Assembly: GCA_016714645.1 (NCBI GenBank)
Contig: JADKCI010000005.1
Location: 496,001-560,000 of the forward strand
Reading direction: 5' to 3'
Source: Chromatiaceae bacterium
Lineage (GTDB): Bacteria; Pseudomonadota; Gammaproteobacteria; Chromatiales; Chromatiaceae
DNA length: 64,000 nucleotides
The position numbers and the translations under genes are program-made. Positions 7,848 through 17,197 of this stretch are shown in pieces. Within the stretch, counting starts at the first letter, position 1. The number at the start of each line of letters is the position of its first letter. Under the pieces are notes generated by a model. It had not been told where the DNA came from. It searched no databases and was given only the letters and a program-made list of their open reading frames with translations.

Positions 7848-9457
7848 CTGATCAAGATCAAAAACAACTGGGAAACACCCTGTGGGGCATTGCCGACCAA
7901 CTGCGCGGGGCGATGAACGCGGACGATTTCCGCGATTACATGCTGTCCTTCCTGTTCCTGCGCTATCTGTCGGACAACTACGAGACGGCGGCGCACAAGG
8001 AGCTGGGGCCGGACTATCCCAGGCTGAAAGTCGGCGATCGCAGTACGCCGCTGGCCGTGTGGTACGCGCAAAACCCGGACGACACCGCCGAGTTTGAAAA
8101 GCAGATGCGCCGCAAGACGCATTACGTGATCCAGCCCGCCTACCTGTGGGGCAGCATCGCGGAGATGGCGCGCACGCAGGACGGGGAATTGCTGCACACC
8201 TTGCAAAAGGGCTTCGACTACATCGAGAACGAGTCCTTCGCCAGCACCTTCGGCGGGCTGTTTTCCGAGATCAATCTGAATTCGGAAAAGCTGGGCAAGG
8301 GCTATGAAGCGCGCAATGCCGTGCTCTGCACCATCATCAAGTCGATTGCCGAGGGGCTGGAAAAGTTCTCCACCGACAAGGACACGCTGGGCGACGCCTA
8401 TGAATACCTGATCGGCCAGTTTGCCGCAGGCTCGGGCAAGAAGGCGGGCGAGTTCTACACGCCGCAGCAGATTTCCAGCATCTTGTCGGGCATCGTCACG
8501 CTGGACAGCCAGGAACCCGCCACGGGACCGAAAAAGCATCTGGACAGCGTGTTCGACTTTGCCTGCGGCTCGGGCTCGCTGCTGCTGAACATTCGCCAAC
8601 GACTGAAGGACGCGGGCGGCACCATCGGCAAGATCGCCGGGCAGGAAAAGAACATCACCACCTACAACCTGGCGCGCATGAACATGCTGCTGCACGGGGT
8701 GAAGGATTCCGAGTTCGAGATTTACCACGGCGACACGCTGACCAACGACTGGGACAGGCTGCGCGAGATGAACCCGGCCCGGATGCCAAAGTTCGATGCG
8801 GTGGTGGCCAATCCGCCGTTCAGCTACCGCTGGGAGCCGACCGATGCGCAGGGCGAGGACATGCGCTTCAAGAATTACGGCCTGGCGCCCAAGTCCGCCG
8901 CCGACTTCGCCTTTTTGCTGCACGGCTTTCATTACCTGAAGCCCGAGGGCGTGATGGCCATCATCCTGCCCCACGGCGTGCTGTTCCGAGGCGGCGCGGA
9001 AGAGCGCATCCGCACCAAGCTGCTGAAAGACGGCCACATCGACACGGTGATCGGCCTGCCCGCCAATCTGTTCTTCTCCACCGGCATTCCGGTGTGCATT
9101 CTGGTGTTGAAGAAGTGCAAGAAGCCCGATGACGTGCTGTTCATCAACGCCGCCGAGCATTTCGAGAAGGGCAAGCGGCAGAATCGCCTGCGGCCGGAAG
9201 ATATCGACAAGATTATCGATGCCTACCAGCTCCGCCTACCAGAAGAACGCTATGCCCGCCGCGTGCCGATGGAGGAGATCGCGGCTAATGGCTACAACCT
9301 GAACATCTCGCGCTACATCAGCACGGCTCAGGCGGAGGAAGAGATTGTGTTGCAGGCGGTCAATGCTGACCTCGTCACACTGACACGGAAGGCCGAGGCA
9401 GCACGGGACAAACACAATGTATTCCTCAAGGCGCTGGGTTTGCCGCCTTTGCCGTGA
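7844..9457 (+). CDS. hsdM: type I restriction-modification N6-adenine methyltransferase subunit M
   Basis: HsdM methylates adenine within the site chosen by HsdS and is needed for both modification and restriction. In 537 residues it has the HsdM N-terminal helical domain (LGNTLWGIADQLRGAM... to about 150). The AdoMet pocket DFACGSGSLL lies near residue 240 and the catalytic ANPPFSY near 325, with LPHGVLFRGGAEERIR and a C-terminal ISRYI segment. It is the last gene of the operon, after rhuM, rather than before hsdS as in the classic hsdRMS order. The frame is intact. Confidence 0.96.
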   Translation: MTDQDQKQLGNTLWGIADQLRGAMNADDFRDYMLSFLFLRYLSDNYETAAHKELGPDYPRLKVGDRSTPLAVWYAQNPDDTAEFEKQMRRKTHYVIQPAYLWGSIAEMARTQDGELLHTLQKGFDYIENESFASTFGGLFSEINLNSEKLGKGYEARNAVLCTIIKSIAEGLEKFSTDKDTLGDAYEYLIGQFAAGSGKKAGEFYTPQQISSILSGIVTLDSQEPATGPKKHLDSVFDFACGSGSLLLNIRQRLKDAGGTIGKIAGQEKNITTYNLARMNMLLHGVKDSEFEIYHGDTLTNDWDRLREMNPARMPKFDAVVANPPFSYRWEPTDAQGEDMRFKNYGLAPKSAADFAFLLHGFHYLKPEGVMAIILPHGVLFRGGAEERIRTKLLKDGHIDTVIGLPANLFFSTGIPVCILVLKKCKKPDDVLFINAAEHFEKGKRQNRLRPEDIDKIIDAYQLRLPEERYARRVPMEEIAANGYNLNISRYISTAQAEEEIVLQAVNADLVTLTRKAEAARDKHNVFLKALGLPPLP

Positions 9458-9548
9458 CGCGAATCCTTTTGGGGGCGTTCGCTGGGTGGCCTTCGGCGCT
9501 GTTCAAGTGGCCGAGTAACACGGCGCTGTACAGGGTCTCGCGCGCTGC

Positions 9549-11135
9549 TTATAGACCTGACCCCCCCGCCAGGTAGCGGGCGAGGAAGGCGTCGAAGGGC
9601 TGGTCGTCGGCGGCTTCGAGGGCGGCCTGGCGGCGGAGGGAATCCTGGGTGAGATGCTGAAAGAGGGCGAGACGTTCGGAGGACGGGGGCCGCGCCAGGT
9701 AGGCCCGGCGATGGGCCAGGGACAGGCGCTGGGCGAAGCCGAAGAAGCCTTCGCGGCGCTCGCGCATCTCGGCGAGCATGCGGGCGGAGGGGGTCAGTTC
9801 CGGGTCCAGGACCTTGGCCCGCTGCCGCTGGAGACTGGCGACGCAGGGACCTCCGGGGCCACCGTCGACCCACTCGGCGATGGCGGTCATGGCGTCGAGC
9901 AACATCAGGGCCCAGTCGCGCAAGGGGATGGCCTGGCCCGCGCGCTCCAGTCGCAGACCCGGTTCGCGGCCACGATGGGCCGTCAGGACCAGATTGTCGT
10001 CGATGGCGCTGCGCTCGCGGGCATCGATGCGGGGACTGTCGGCCAGGAAGCAGAACCGGATGAAGGCGTCCATGAAGTGGAGTTGCTCCGCCGAGACGCC
10101 GGCGGGCTCGAAGGCGTTCACATCGAAAGAGCGCACCTCGATATAGCGCACGCCCCGCCGGCGTAGGGCCTGGGTCGGTTTTTCCATCCCCTCCAGCAGG
10201 GGCTTGGGGCGTACCGAACTGTAGTACTCATTTTCGATCTGGAGAATATTGGCGTTGAGCTGCCGATACTGGCCATCCACCTTGACGCCGATGGCCTCGT
10301 AATGGGGACAGGGGGTCTCGATGGCCCAGGAGAGGCTGCGAATATAGGCATCCAGGCTGTCGTAATTGGCCTTGATGCCGGTGCCCTCCTCCTGGCGGTT
10401 CTGGTAACCGATATCGCCCAAGCGCAGGGAGGTCGCGTGGGGATAGTGGAGGGTATGGGGGTCGAAGGCCACCAGATTGGTCTCGGCGCCCTGGACAAAG
10501 GTCTTGCAAACGGCGGGCGAGGCGCCGAACAGGTAGGGGATGAGCCAACCATAGCGCTGGATGTTGCGCACCAGGCCCATATAGGCCTCGGAGCGGAAAT
10601 GGACGGGATCTCCGACCTCCCCCACCCGATCCTGGTAGGCGGACCAGAAATCATCGACGAAGGAACAGTTGTAATGGACCCCGGCGATGACCTGCATGGT
10701 CCGGCCATAGCGGTAGCCCAGGCCACGCCGGTAGATGGTCTTCATACGCCCCGCGTTGGAACTGCCATAGCGGGCCAGGGGGATGCGCTCCGCGCCTTCC
10801 AGAAGGCAGGGCATGCTGGCGCCCCAGAGGATCTCCTCCTCCAGGTGGGCATGGATGAAACGGTGCAGATCGTCCAGGAAACCCAGCACCTCGTCCTTAT
10901 CCGCCAGGGCCGGGGTGATGAGTTCAAGCAGGGCCTCGGAAAAATCCGTGGTGATGTAGGGGTGCGTCAGGGCGGAGCCGAAGACCGCCGGGTGGGGCTT
11001 GGGGGAGAGGGTGCCGCTGGGGGAGACGCGCAGGGTCTCCTTCTCCAGGCCCACCAGGCCGGCGCGGAACAGGCCGGCCAGCCCGGCCCGCTCGATAGCC
11101 CCCATTCGGGCCCGATATCCCCAGCAGTCATCCAT
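9549..11135 (-). CDS. gshA: glutamate--cysteine ligase (type 1)
   Basis: GshA catalyses the ATP-dependent first step of glutathione synthesis in the cytosol. The product is 528 residues (E. coli about 518) and begins with the expected GLVGLEKETLRV segment. Other family blocks are TTDFSEALLELITP, RYGSSNAGRMKTIYRRGLGYRYG, IAGVHYNCSF and RYIEVRSFDVN. The first ATG is used here; the ATG ten codons in (11105) is an equally plausible start, with weak ribosome sites for both. It lies 77 bp downstream of prc and converges on hsdM, marking the right edge of the restriction-gene insertion. Confidence 0.95.
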   Translation of the reverse strand: MDDCWGYRARMGAIERAGLAGLFRAGLVGLEKETLRVSPSGTLSPKPHPAVFGSALTHPYITTDFSEALLELITPALADKDEVLGFLDDLHRFIHAHLEEEILWGASMPCLLEGAERIPLARYGSSNAGRMKTIYRRGLGYRYGRTMQVIAGVHYNCSFVDDFWSAYQDRVGEVGDPVHFRSEAYMGLVRNIQRYGWLIPYLFGASPAVCKTFVQGAETNLVAFDPHTLHYPHATSLRLGDIGYQNRQEEGTGIKANYDSLDAYIRSLSWAIETPCPHYEAIGVKVDGQYRQLNANILQIENEYYSSVRPKPLLEGMEKPTQALRRRGVRYIEVRSFDVNAFEPAGVSAEQLHFMDAFIRFCFLADSPRIDARERSAIDDNLVLTAHRGREPGLRLERAGQAIPLRDWALMLLDAMTAIAEWVDGGPGGPCVASLQRQRAKVLDPELTPSARMLAEMRERREGFFGFAQRLSLAHRRAYLARPPSSERLALFQHLTQDSLRRQAALEAADDQPFDAFLARYLAGGSGL

Positions 11136-11212
11136 TCAGGACGCCCGGGAACCTGGGGCACTCCCCCGCACTCGAGTTGTCCCTGCTGGCCCCGGTTCCG
11201 CCGCCCGGGACA

Positions 11213-13318
11213 TCAATCGCGTTTGGCTTCCCGGACCCGGAAGGTATCGGCGCGCACCACATCGGCCAGGATGCTGGCGGCCTCGCGGATCTGAATCTGC
11301 TCAACGACCTTCTGCTGGCGCTCCATGACCTCCTCATCGACATCCTCGGCTTCCTCGTCGATAGGCGTCTCGCCTTGGGCGCGCAGAAATTCATCCCGCT
11401 GATGTTTGAGGATTTTCTCGCGCCGGTCGGCCTGAATCCGGCGGTCGGCCTCCTTGAGGGACACCGTCTTCTCATCGTCGAGTTCGCGCAGCACCCGCTC
11501 GCGGGCGGTGAGCATGCGGAAACCGGGGTCACTGTCGATACGCTGGGTGGAGGCCTTGTGGAAAGTGCTCAGATCCCCCAGCTTGGTCTTGTCGTATTTG
11601 GCCGGATGAATGCTGTTCCAGGGCAGTGCGTTCTCCAGGGAGCGCTCCCCATGCTCGGCCCCCTGAGGGGCGGTCGGGAAGAGGATATCCGGCTCCACGC
11701 CCCGCAACTGGGTGCTACCGCCACTGATGCGATAAAACTCGGCCATGGTCAGGCGCAAGCGGCCCAGGTCCTCGCCATTACCGGGGACATAACGATTGAG
11801 GTCGATCAGGGTCTGCACCGTGCCCTTGCCGAAGGTCGGCTCGCCAATGATGATGGCACGCCCATAATCCTGCATGGCGGCGGAGAAGATCTCCGAGGCG
11901 GAGGCGCTATTGCGATCGACCAGGACCGCCAGCGGCCCGCTATAGGCGGCTCCGGCGGCGACATCGCTCTCGACCTCCACCTTGCCGAACGAGTCCTTGA
12001 CCTGCACCACCGGGCCCTTATCGATAAAGAGCCCCGTCAGGTCCGTCGCCTCCGTCAAGGAGCCCCCGCCGTTGCCCCGCAGGTCCACCACGATGCCATC
12101 CACGCCTTTGCGCTTGAGGTCCGCGAGCAGAGCCTGGACATCGCGGGTGGTGCTGCGGAAATCCTTGTCGCCATCGGACTCGGCGCGAAAATCGCGATAA
12201 AAGCCCGGCACCTCCAGGACACCGATGCGCAGCCCAAGGGCATTGGGGAGGTCTTCCAGCATATAGGCCTTGGCGGCCTGGTCCTCCAGCTTGATTTCGT
12301 TGCGCACCAGGGAGACGGTGCGGGTAACGCCGTCCGTCCCGGCCGACTTAGGCAGAAGCTGCAAACGCACCACCGAGTCCTTGGGCCCTCGAATCTTGTC
12401 CACCACATCCTGAAGCCGCCAGCCGACCACATCCTCCATGGTCCCGTCCGCGCCCTGGGCAACGCCCACGATCCGGTCACCGGAGTGAATGAGGCCAGAA
12501 AGCCGGGCCGGACCGCCCGGAATGGTGCGCTGGACCTCGGTGTAATCCGCGTCTCCCTTGAGTACGGCGCCGATGCCCTCCAGGGACAGCCTCATGCTGA
12601 TGTCGAAGTTTTCCGCCGTGCTCGGGGACATAAAGCTGGTGTGAGGCTCCAGCGTTTCGATGTAGGCATTGACGAAGGTTTGATAGACATCATCGCTATC
12701 GAACTGCCGTACCCGGCGCGCCAGGCCCTCATAGCGCTCACCCAGCAGCTTGCGGATCTCGGTATCGCTCTTTTTGGCCAGCTTGAGGCCCAGCCAATCA
12801 TTCTTGACCCGCTGGCGCCAGACATCATCCAGATCCGCGGCGTTAGCCACCCATTCCGCCTTGGCGCGGTCGAAGCGATACTGCTCGTCCTGGTCGAAAC
12901 TGAAGCCCTTATCGAGGAGCCCCATGGCGAAGGCGATGCGGTTCTCGACATTCTTGCGGTAAAGGCGGAAGACCTCGAAGCCCAGATCGACCTTGCCACG
13001 CTTCAAATCATCGTCCAGGTGCTTGAATTCGCGCTTATAGCGATCGACTTCCTGCCGGGTGAAGAAGGAGCGATTGGGGTCCAGGGACTTGAGGTAGGCC
13101 ACGAAGATCTGATCGGCAAAGGCGTCATCCAGCGTGACCTTGCGATAGTGGAAGCGCTCCAGGACCTTGTTGATGACCTGGGTCGTCTTCTCCTGACGGG
13201 CCTTGGGCTGCAAATCCCCGATCGCCACATCCTGGGACTTGGCCCCCACGCAGCCACTGGCCAGCACCAGCAGGGTTGACAGAAGGAGATGGAGAAGGGG
13301 ACGACGAGGCATTTTCAT
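11213..13318 (-). CDS. prc: tail-specific carboxy-terminal processing protease
   Basis: Prc is a periplasmic serine protease that trims or degrades proteins from exposed C-termini, including penicillin-binding protein 3 and ssrA-tagged proteins in E. coli. The 701 residues begin with a signal sequence ending LASGC, so this copy may be a lipoprotein. An N-terminal helical domain, a PDZ domain around residues 240-330 (SLEGIGAVL, GLIHSGDRIVGV) and the catalytic domain follow. The nucleophile is in NSASASEIFSAAMQDYGRA and the lysine in GEPTFGKGTVQ. It ends with the DUF3340-like tail. Confidence 0.95.
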   Translation of the reverse strand: MKMPRRPLLHLLLSTLLVLASGCVGAKSQDVAIGDLQPKARQEKTTQVINKVLERFHYRKVTLDDAFADQIFVAYLKSLDPNRSFFTRQEVDRYKREFKHLDDDLKRGKVDLGFEVFRLYRKNVENRIAFAMGLLDKGFSFDQDEQYRFDRAKAEWVANAADLDDVWRQRVKNDWLGLKLAKKSDTEIRKLLGERYEGLARRVRQFDSDDVYQTFVNAYIETLEPHTSFMSPSTAENFDISMRLSLEGIGAVLKGDADYTEVQRTIPGGPARLSGLIHSGDRIVGVAQGADGTMEDVVGWRLQDVVDKIRGPKDSVVRLQLLPKSAGTDGVTRTVSLVRNEIKLEDQAAKAYMLEDLPNALGLRIGVLEVPGFYRDFRAESDGDKDFRSTTRDVQALLADLKRKGVDGIVVDLRGNGGGSLTEATDLTGLFIDKGPVVQVKDSFGKVEVESDVAAGAAYSGPLAVLVDRNSASASEIFSAAMQDYGRAIIIGEPTFGKGTVQTLIDLNRYVPGNGEDLGRLRLTMAEFYRISGGSTQLRGVEPDILFPTAPQGAEHGERSLENALPWNSIHPAKYDKTKLGDLSTFHKASTQRIDSDPGFRMLTARERVLRELDDEKTVSLKEADRRIQADRREKILKHQRDEFLRAQGETPIDEEAEDVDEEVMERQQKVVEQIQIREAASILADVVRADTFRVREAKRD

Positions 13319-13409
13319 GCGCGAGTACTCTCAAGGTGATGCTCATTGGATAAGTCAGACAGGTTGGCAGGCCCAAGGTTCGGCCTGTCCGCACCGCATC
13401 CGGGGGCCC

Positions 13410-13928
13410 TCAAGCCGACTGCCCGCCCTGCCGATAGACCTTGCGGCGGAAGAGATCGGTACGGCGACTGACGACCCGATCGACAAAAAGGGTACCATCG
13501 AGGTGGTCCATCTCGTGCTGGACTGCCCGGGCCTCGTAACCCTCCATTTCGAACTCCAGGGGCATCCCCCGGGGATCACAGGCACTCAGGTGAATCTTGC
13601 CGGCCCGAATGACGTTCCCGGTGTAATCCGGCACGGACAGGCAGCCCTCGCGGGCCATTTCGAAGCCATCCCAGTGGGTGATCTCGGGATTGACCAGGAC
13701 CAGATAGCCATGGTTGGGGGTGTTCTTGCGGCCGGAGACATCCACGATGACGATCCGCTTGAAGACGTTGACCTGGGGCGCGGCGATGCCCACCGCCGCC
13801 GGCCCGGCCTGGCGGGTCTCCTCCAGATCGGCGATGAAGGCGCGCAGCCCGTCGTCGAAGTGGGTAACGGGCGCGGAGACCTGGCGCAGCCGCTCGTCCG
13901 GCAGGGTAAGGATTTCGAGTAGGGCCAT
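13410..13928 (-). CDS. def: peptide deformylase
   Basis: Removes the N-formyl group from nascent proteins. The 172-residue metalloenzyme shows all three motifs: VGIAAPQ (motif 1), EGCLS (motif 2, metal cysteine) and QHEMDHL (motif 3, the two metal histidines and catalytic glutamate). It starts 2 bp after the ACT-domain gene and is probably co-transcribed with it. It is not adjacent to fmt here, so this may be one of two deformylases in the genome. Confidence 0.96.
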   Translation of the reverse strand: MALLEILTLPDERLRQVSAPVTHFDDGLRAFIADLEETRQAGPAAVGIAAPQVNVFKRIVIVDVSGRKNTPNHGYLVLVNPEITHWDGFEMAREGCLSVPDYTGNVIRAGKIHLSACDPRGMPLEFEMEGYEARAVQHEMDHLDGTLFVDRVVSRRTDLFRRKVYRQGGQSA

Positions 13929-13930
13929 GA

Positions 13931-14452
13931 TTAACCGATCAGGGTCTCGACGGCCGAGATGTCCACCGCGATGCCACCGGCCACCAGACCCGCTACCGCC
14001 GCCTCCAAGGCCTCCAGGGGGCTTTCGGAATACCCCTGGATGTTCATCAGGTAGAAGGGGCGCTGGGGGTCGCCGCCGACATCGGACTCCAGCTCCAGAA
14101 TATTGAAGCCCACCCGGGCCAAGGCCCCGGTCACGTCAGCGACGATGCCGGCGCGGTCCGCCCCGGCGACGCGCACCTGGACGTTGGGGACCAGGTGCCG
14201 ATGCAGACCGCCCCTCATGGCATCGATATGCAGGCACAGACCCAGATCCGCCACCACGGGCGCCAGGGCCAGGCGCAGCCGCTCCTCCCCGCCCACCACC
14301 TCGGCCATCAACATGATGGTGAAATTGCCGCCCAGACGGATCATGGAGGCCTCGCCCAGACTGCCTCCCGCCTCGAAAATAGCCTGGGTGACCCGGGCCA
14401 CGATACCGGGCCGGTCCTCCCCCACCAGGGTCAACATCTGCCATTCAGCCAA
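13931..14452 (-). CDS. GcvR-like tandem ACT domain regulator
   Basis: A 173-residue protein made of two ACT domains (about 5-80 and 90-170). The first starts LVGEDRPGIVARVT and the second VAGADRAGIVADVT, the small-molecule-binding loop signatures. This architecture is that of GcvR, which in E. coli represses glycine cleavage by binding GcvA. No gcv gene is adjacent, so the target is not shown by context. It lies 2 bp before def. Confidence 0.8.
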   Translation of the reverse strand: MAEWQMLTLVGEDRPGIVARVTQAIFEAGGSLGEASMIRLGGNFTIMLMAEVVGGEERLRLALAPVVADLGLCLHIDAMRGGLHRHLVPNVQVRVAGADRAGIVADVTGALARVGFNILELESDVGGDPQRPFYLMNIQGYSESPLEALEAAVAGLVAGGIAVDISAVETLIG

Positions 14453-14525
14453 GATTCACCTCGTCGCGCACTCGGATTTGTGTCGCATGGTACGTCGAAA
14501 TGGGTGAAGGGGGAAATCGGGAACC

Positions 14526-15269
14526 CTACGCATCATGGGGCTCGATCCAGATGAGGCTGGCCATGCGCCCCGTGACGCCGTCCCGGCGATAGGAGTAGAA
14601 GCGCCCGGCATCCTGGAAGGTGCAGAGGCCCGCCCCCTGGACGTCCCGCACGCCGAGCCTGGCGAGCCTGTGGCGCGCCAGCAGCGGCAGGTCCGCCAGC
14701 CACTGGCCCTGGCCAAGGGGTACGAAGGCCGCTGCGGCCTGCCCGTCCCCGGCCAGAAAACACGCTCGCACCTCGGCCCCCACCTCGAAGGCCCCGGGCC
14801 CGATAGCGGGGCCCAGCCAGGCCAGCAGGGACTCGGGAGGCCCCCCGAGACGGGCCAGGGCGGCCTCGATCACGCCCACGGCCAGGCCGCGCCAGCCGGC
14901 ATGGACGGCGGCGACCCGGGTGCCAGCGCGGTCGCAGAGCAGGATCGGCAGGCAGTCGGCCGTCAGGACGGCGCAGACCTGGCCCGGACCCCAGGCCACT
15001 AGGGCGTCCGCCTCGCAAACCGCCACGGCGGGCTCATGGGCCAGCGCCACCGCGCAGCCATGGACCTGACGCAACCAGTGGGGCGCGGCGGGCAGGCCCA
15101 GCCCCAGGCGCAACCGCTCCCGGTTCGCGGCCACGCAGGTGGCATCGTCGCCCACGTGATCGCCCAGATTGAGCCCCGCGTAGGGACCGCGGCTGATGCC
15201 GCCACGCCGGGTGGTGCTGATGGCCCGCACCCAGGGCGGAGCGGACCAGTCGGCCTCAAGCCACTCCAT
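14526..15269 (-). CDS. pgeF: YfiH/PgeF family purine nucleoside phosphorylase / peptidoglycan editing factor
   Basis: A 247-residue member of the laccase-like multicopper (DUF152/YfiH) family. Family members act as purine nucleoside phosphorylase/adenosine deaminase in vitro, and E. coli PgeF prevents misincorporation of serine in peptidoglycan precursors. The zinc-site residues are visible in LRQVHG, LTADCLPILL and AVHAGWRGL. It overlaps the 3' end of rluD by 14 bp, the usual rluD-pgeF pairing, implying translational coupling. Confidence 0.92.
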   Translation of the reverse strand: MEWLEADWSAPPWVRAISTTRRGGISRGPYAGLNLGDHVGDDATCVAANRERLRLGLGLPAAPHWLRQVHGCAVALAHEPAVAVCEADALVAWGPGQVCAVLTADCLPILLCDRAGTRVAAVHAGWRGLAVGVIEAALARLGGPPESLLAWLGPAIGPGAFEVGAEVRACFLAGDGQAAAAFVPLGQGQWLADLPLLARHRLARLGVRDVQGAGLCTFQDAGRFYSYRRDGVTGRMASLIWIEPHDA

Positions 15270-16239
15270 CCGCGTCCTCCCGCAGCAGGCTCACCAAGTC
15301 CAGCATGTCCGCCGCCAGGGGGATTTCCCAAGCCAACGCCTCACCCGTGAGCGGATGGGGGAAGCCGAGACGGATGGCGTGCAGAGCCTGGCGCGGAAAG
15401 GCCCTCACCCCCGCCACCAGCCGCGTCGAGGCGCCCTTGGGCGGCCGGGGCCGACCGCCATAAACCGGATCGCCCAGGATAGGGTAATGGATATGGGCCA
15501 TATGGACCCGGATCTGATGGGTGCGCCCGGTTTCCAGTCGCACCGCCAGCAGGGCATGGCCCCGAAAGGCCTCAAGGAGGCGGTAGTGGGTGACCGCCGG
15601 CCGGCCGCCGGAGACCACCGCCATCTGGGTGCGCTGACGCGAATGCCGGCCCACCGGGGCATCGACATGGCCGCCGCCCGTCGGGACGCCCGTCACCAGG
15701 GCGCGATATTCCCGATGGACCTGGCGCTGCTGGAGCAGATCCACCAGAAACTTGTGCGCCTGCAAGGTGCGGGCGACTACCAACAGGCCGCTGGTATCCT
15801 TGTCGAGCCGGTGGACCAGGCCAGCCCGGGGGACCAGGGCCAGTTCCGGGGCATGGTGGAGCAAGGCATTCTGGAGGGTGCCATCGGGATTACCGGCGGC
15901 CGGATGGACAACCAGCCCGGCGGGCTTGTTGATCACCAGAATGGCCTCGTCCTCGAAGACGATGTCCAGAGGCAGATCCTGGGGTTGGCAGGTCTCGTCC
16001 GGCGCCACCGCCGGTTCCAGCCACACCTCCTCCCCGCCCCAGACCTTGTCTCGCCGCCGACAGGCTTGACCGTTGAGGCGCACCCGGCCCTCATCGATCC
16101 ACTGTTGCAGCCGGCTGCGCGAGAACTCGGGCAGCAACTCGGCCAGGGCCTGATCCAGGCGCTGACCACCCAGGTCGGCGCCCAGACGGCAGGCACGGGG
16201 GACCGCGGCGGCGACTATCACCCGCCCACCCGCGGGCAA
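15256..16239 (-). CDS. rluD: 23S rRNA pseudouridine synthase D
   Basis: RluD converts U1911, U1915 and U1917 of helix 69 in 23S rRNA to pseudouridine. The 327 residues contain an S4 RNA-binding domain (about 25-80, LDQALAELLPEFSRSRLQQWI) and the catalytic domain with AGLVHRLDKDTSG, whose aspartate is catalytic. A second family block is LETGRTHQIRVHM. The start at 16239 abuts the bamD locus transcribed in the opposite direction, so the two share a short divergent promoter region. Confidence 0.95.
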   Translation of the reverse strand: MPAGGRVIVAAAVPRACRLGADLGGQRLDQALAELLPEFSRSRLQQWIDEGRVRLNGQACRRRDKVWGGEEVWLEPAVAPDETCQPQDLPLDIVFEDEAILVINKPAGLVVHPAAGNPDGTLQNALLHHAPELALVPRAGLVHRLDKDTSGLLVVARTLQAHKFLVDLLQQRQVHREYRALVTGVPTGGGHVDAPVGRHSRQRTQMAVVSGGRPAVTHYRLLEAFRGHALLAVRLETGRTHQIRVHMAHIHYPILGDPVYGGRPRPPKGASTRLVAGVRAFPRQALHAIRLGFPHPLTGEALAWEIPLAADMLDLVSLLREDADGVA

Positions 16240-16274
16240 TGAATAAGCCCCCTCGCGCCCGTCCGCGCTTGGGT

Positions 16275-16280
16275 TATACT
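16275..16280 (+). promoter_or_regulatory. -10 box upstream of bamD
   Basis: TATACT lies 19 bp before the ATG at 16299, placing a transcription start near 16287. An in-frame ATG at 16239 lies upstream of this promoter and is therefore unlikely to be the real start of bamD. The -35 region is weak. Confidence 0.5.
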
Positions 16281-16298
16281 GCGGCCGTTTTCGTCTGG

Positions 16299-17153
16299 AT
16301 GAATCATTACATGTATTACCGGATCAAACCTTTCCTGCCTACCCTTGGGCCCCTGCTGGCCCTTGCACTCCTGCTCTCCGGCTGTTCCTGGTTTGGCAAC
16401 CTGGAAGACACGACCAAGGATTGGAGCGCCTCGAAACTCTACTCCGAGGCCTCCGCGGAGTTAAACAGCGGCGGCTACGAGACGGCTATCGAATATTACG
16501 AGAAGCTGGAGGCCCGCTTTCCCTTTGGCCGCTACGCCATGCAGGCCCAACTTGATGTCTCTTATGCCTATTACAAGGCGGACAAGCCCGAGGAGGCCAT
16601 CGCAGCGGCGGACCGCTTCATCAAGCTTTACCCCCAGAGCCCCTACGTGGACTACGCCTACTACTTCAAGGGCATCGTCAACTACAACCGCAGCGTCGAT
16701 TTTCTCGACCGCTACATCCCCACTGACCGCTCCCAGCGCGATCCCGGCTCGGCCCTGGATGCCTTCAACGACTTTTCGGAACTGGTTCGGCGCTTCCCGG
16801 ACAGCAAATATACCCCCGACGCCCGCCAGCGCATGCTTTACCTGCGCGGCAACCTGGCCAGGAACGAAGTCAACATCGCGAAATTCTATGTCAAGCAGGG
16901 CGCCTACATGGCGGCGGTGGACCGCTGCAACCACGTCATCCAGCACTTTCAGCGCACCACTGCGGTGCGCGACGCCCTGGTGACCATGATCGACGCCTAC
17001 AAGCGCCTAGGCAAGGACGACCTCGCCACCGACGCCCAGCGGGTGCTCGATCTTAACGACAAGGAAGGTAAGTTTGTCTCCGACGACCTGCCGCCGTCAG
17101 AAGTTACCCTGACACGGAAGCTCTGGGACTATCTGGAACTCGACAAGAACTGA
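16299..17153 (+). CDS. bamD: outer membrane assembly lipoprotein BamD
   Basis: BamD is the essential lipoprotein of the BAM complex that inserts beta-barrel proteins into the outer membrane. A signal peptide with lipobox LLSGC is followed by tetratricopeptide repeats: SEASAELNSGGYETAIEYYEKLE, YAYYKADKPEEAIAAADRF, and later repeats to about residue 250. The ATG at 16299 is chosen because the -10 box is at 16275; the ATG four codons later (16311) is also possible. The 3' end converges on glnB. Confidence 0.94.
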   Translation: MNHYMYYRIKPFLPTLGPLLALALLLSGCSWFGNLEDTTKDWSASKLYSEASAELNSGGYETAIEYYEKLEARFPFGRYAMQAQLDVSYAYYKADKPEEAIAAADRFIKLYPQSPYVDYAYYFKGIVNYNRSVDFLDRYIPTDRSQRDPGSALDAFNDFSELVRRFPDSKYTPDARQRMLYLRGNLARNEVNIAKFYVKQGAYMAAVDRCNHVIQHFQRTTAVRDALVTMIDAYKRLGKDDLATDAQRVLDLNDKEGKFVSDDLPPSEVTLTRKLWDYLELDKN

Positions 17154-17158
17154 CGCAC

Positions 17159-17188
17159 GGGATGAAGGCCGGGGCATTCATCCCGGCC
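17159..17188. terminator. overlapping hairpins between convergent bamD and glnB
   Basis: Two mutually exclusive stems occupy this gap: GGGATGAA (17159-17166) with TTCATCCC (17177-17184), and GGCCGGG (17167-17173) with CCCGGCC (17182-17188). Neither is followed by a long T-run. The position between convergent genes supports a bidirectional terminator. Confidence 0.45.
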
Positions 17189-17197
17189 TATCCCTCC

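Noticed and set aside
11177..13279. A 700-codon open frame on the plus strand opposite prc
   Set aside because: It is antisense to a well-matched Prc protease, has no domain similarity, and results from GC-rich codon bias.
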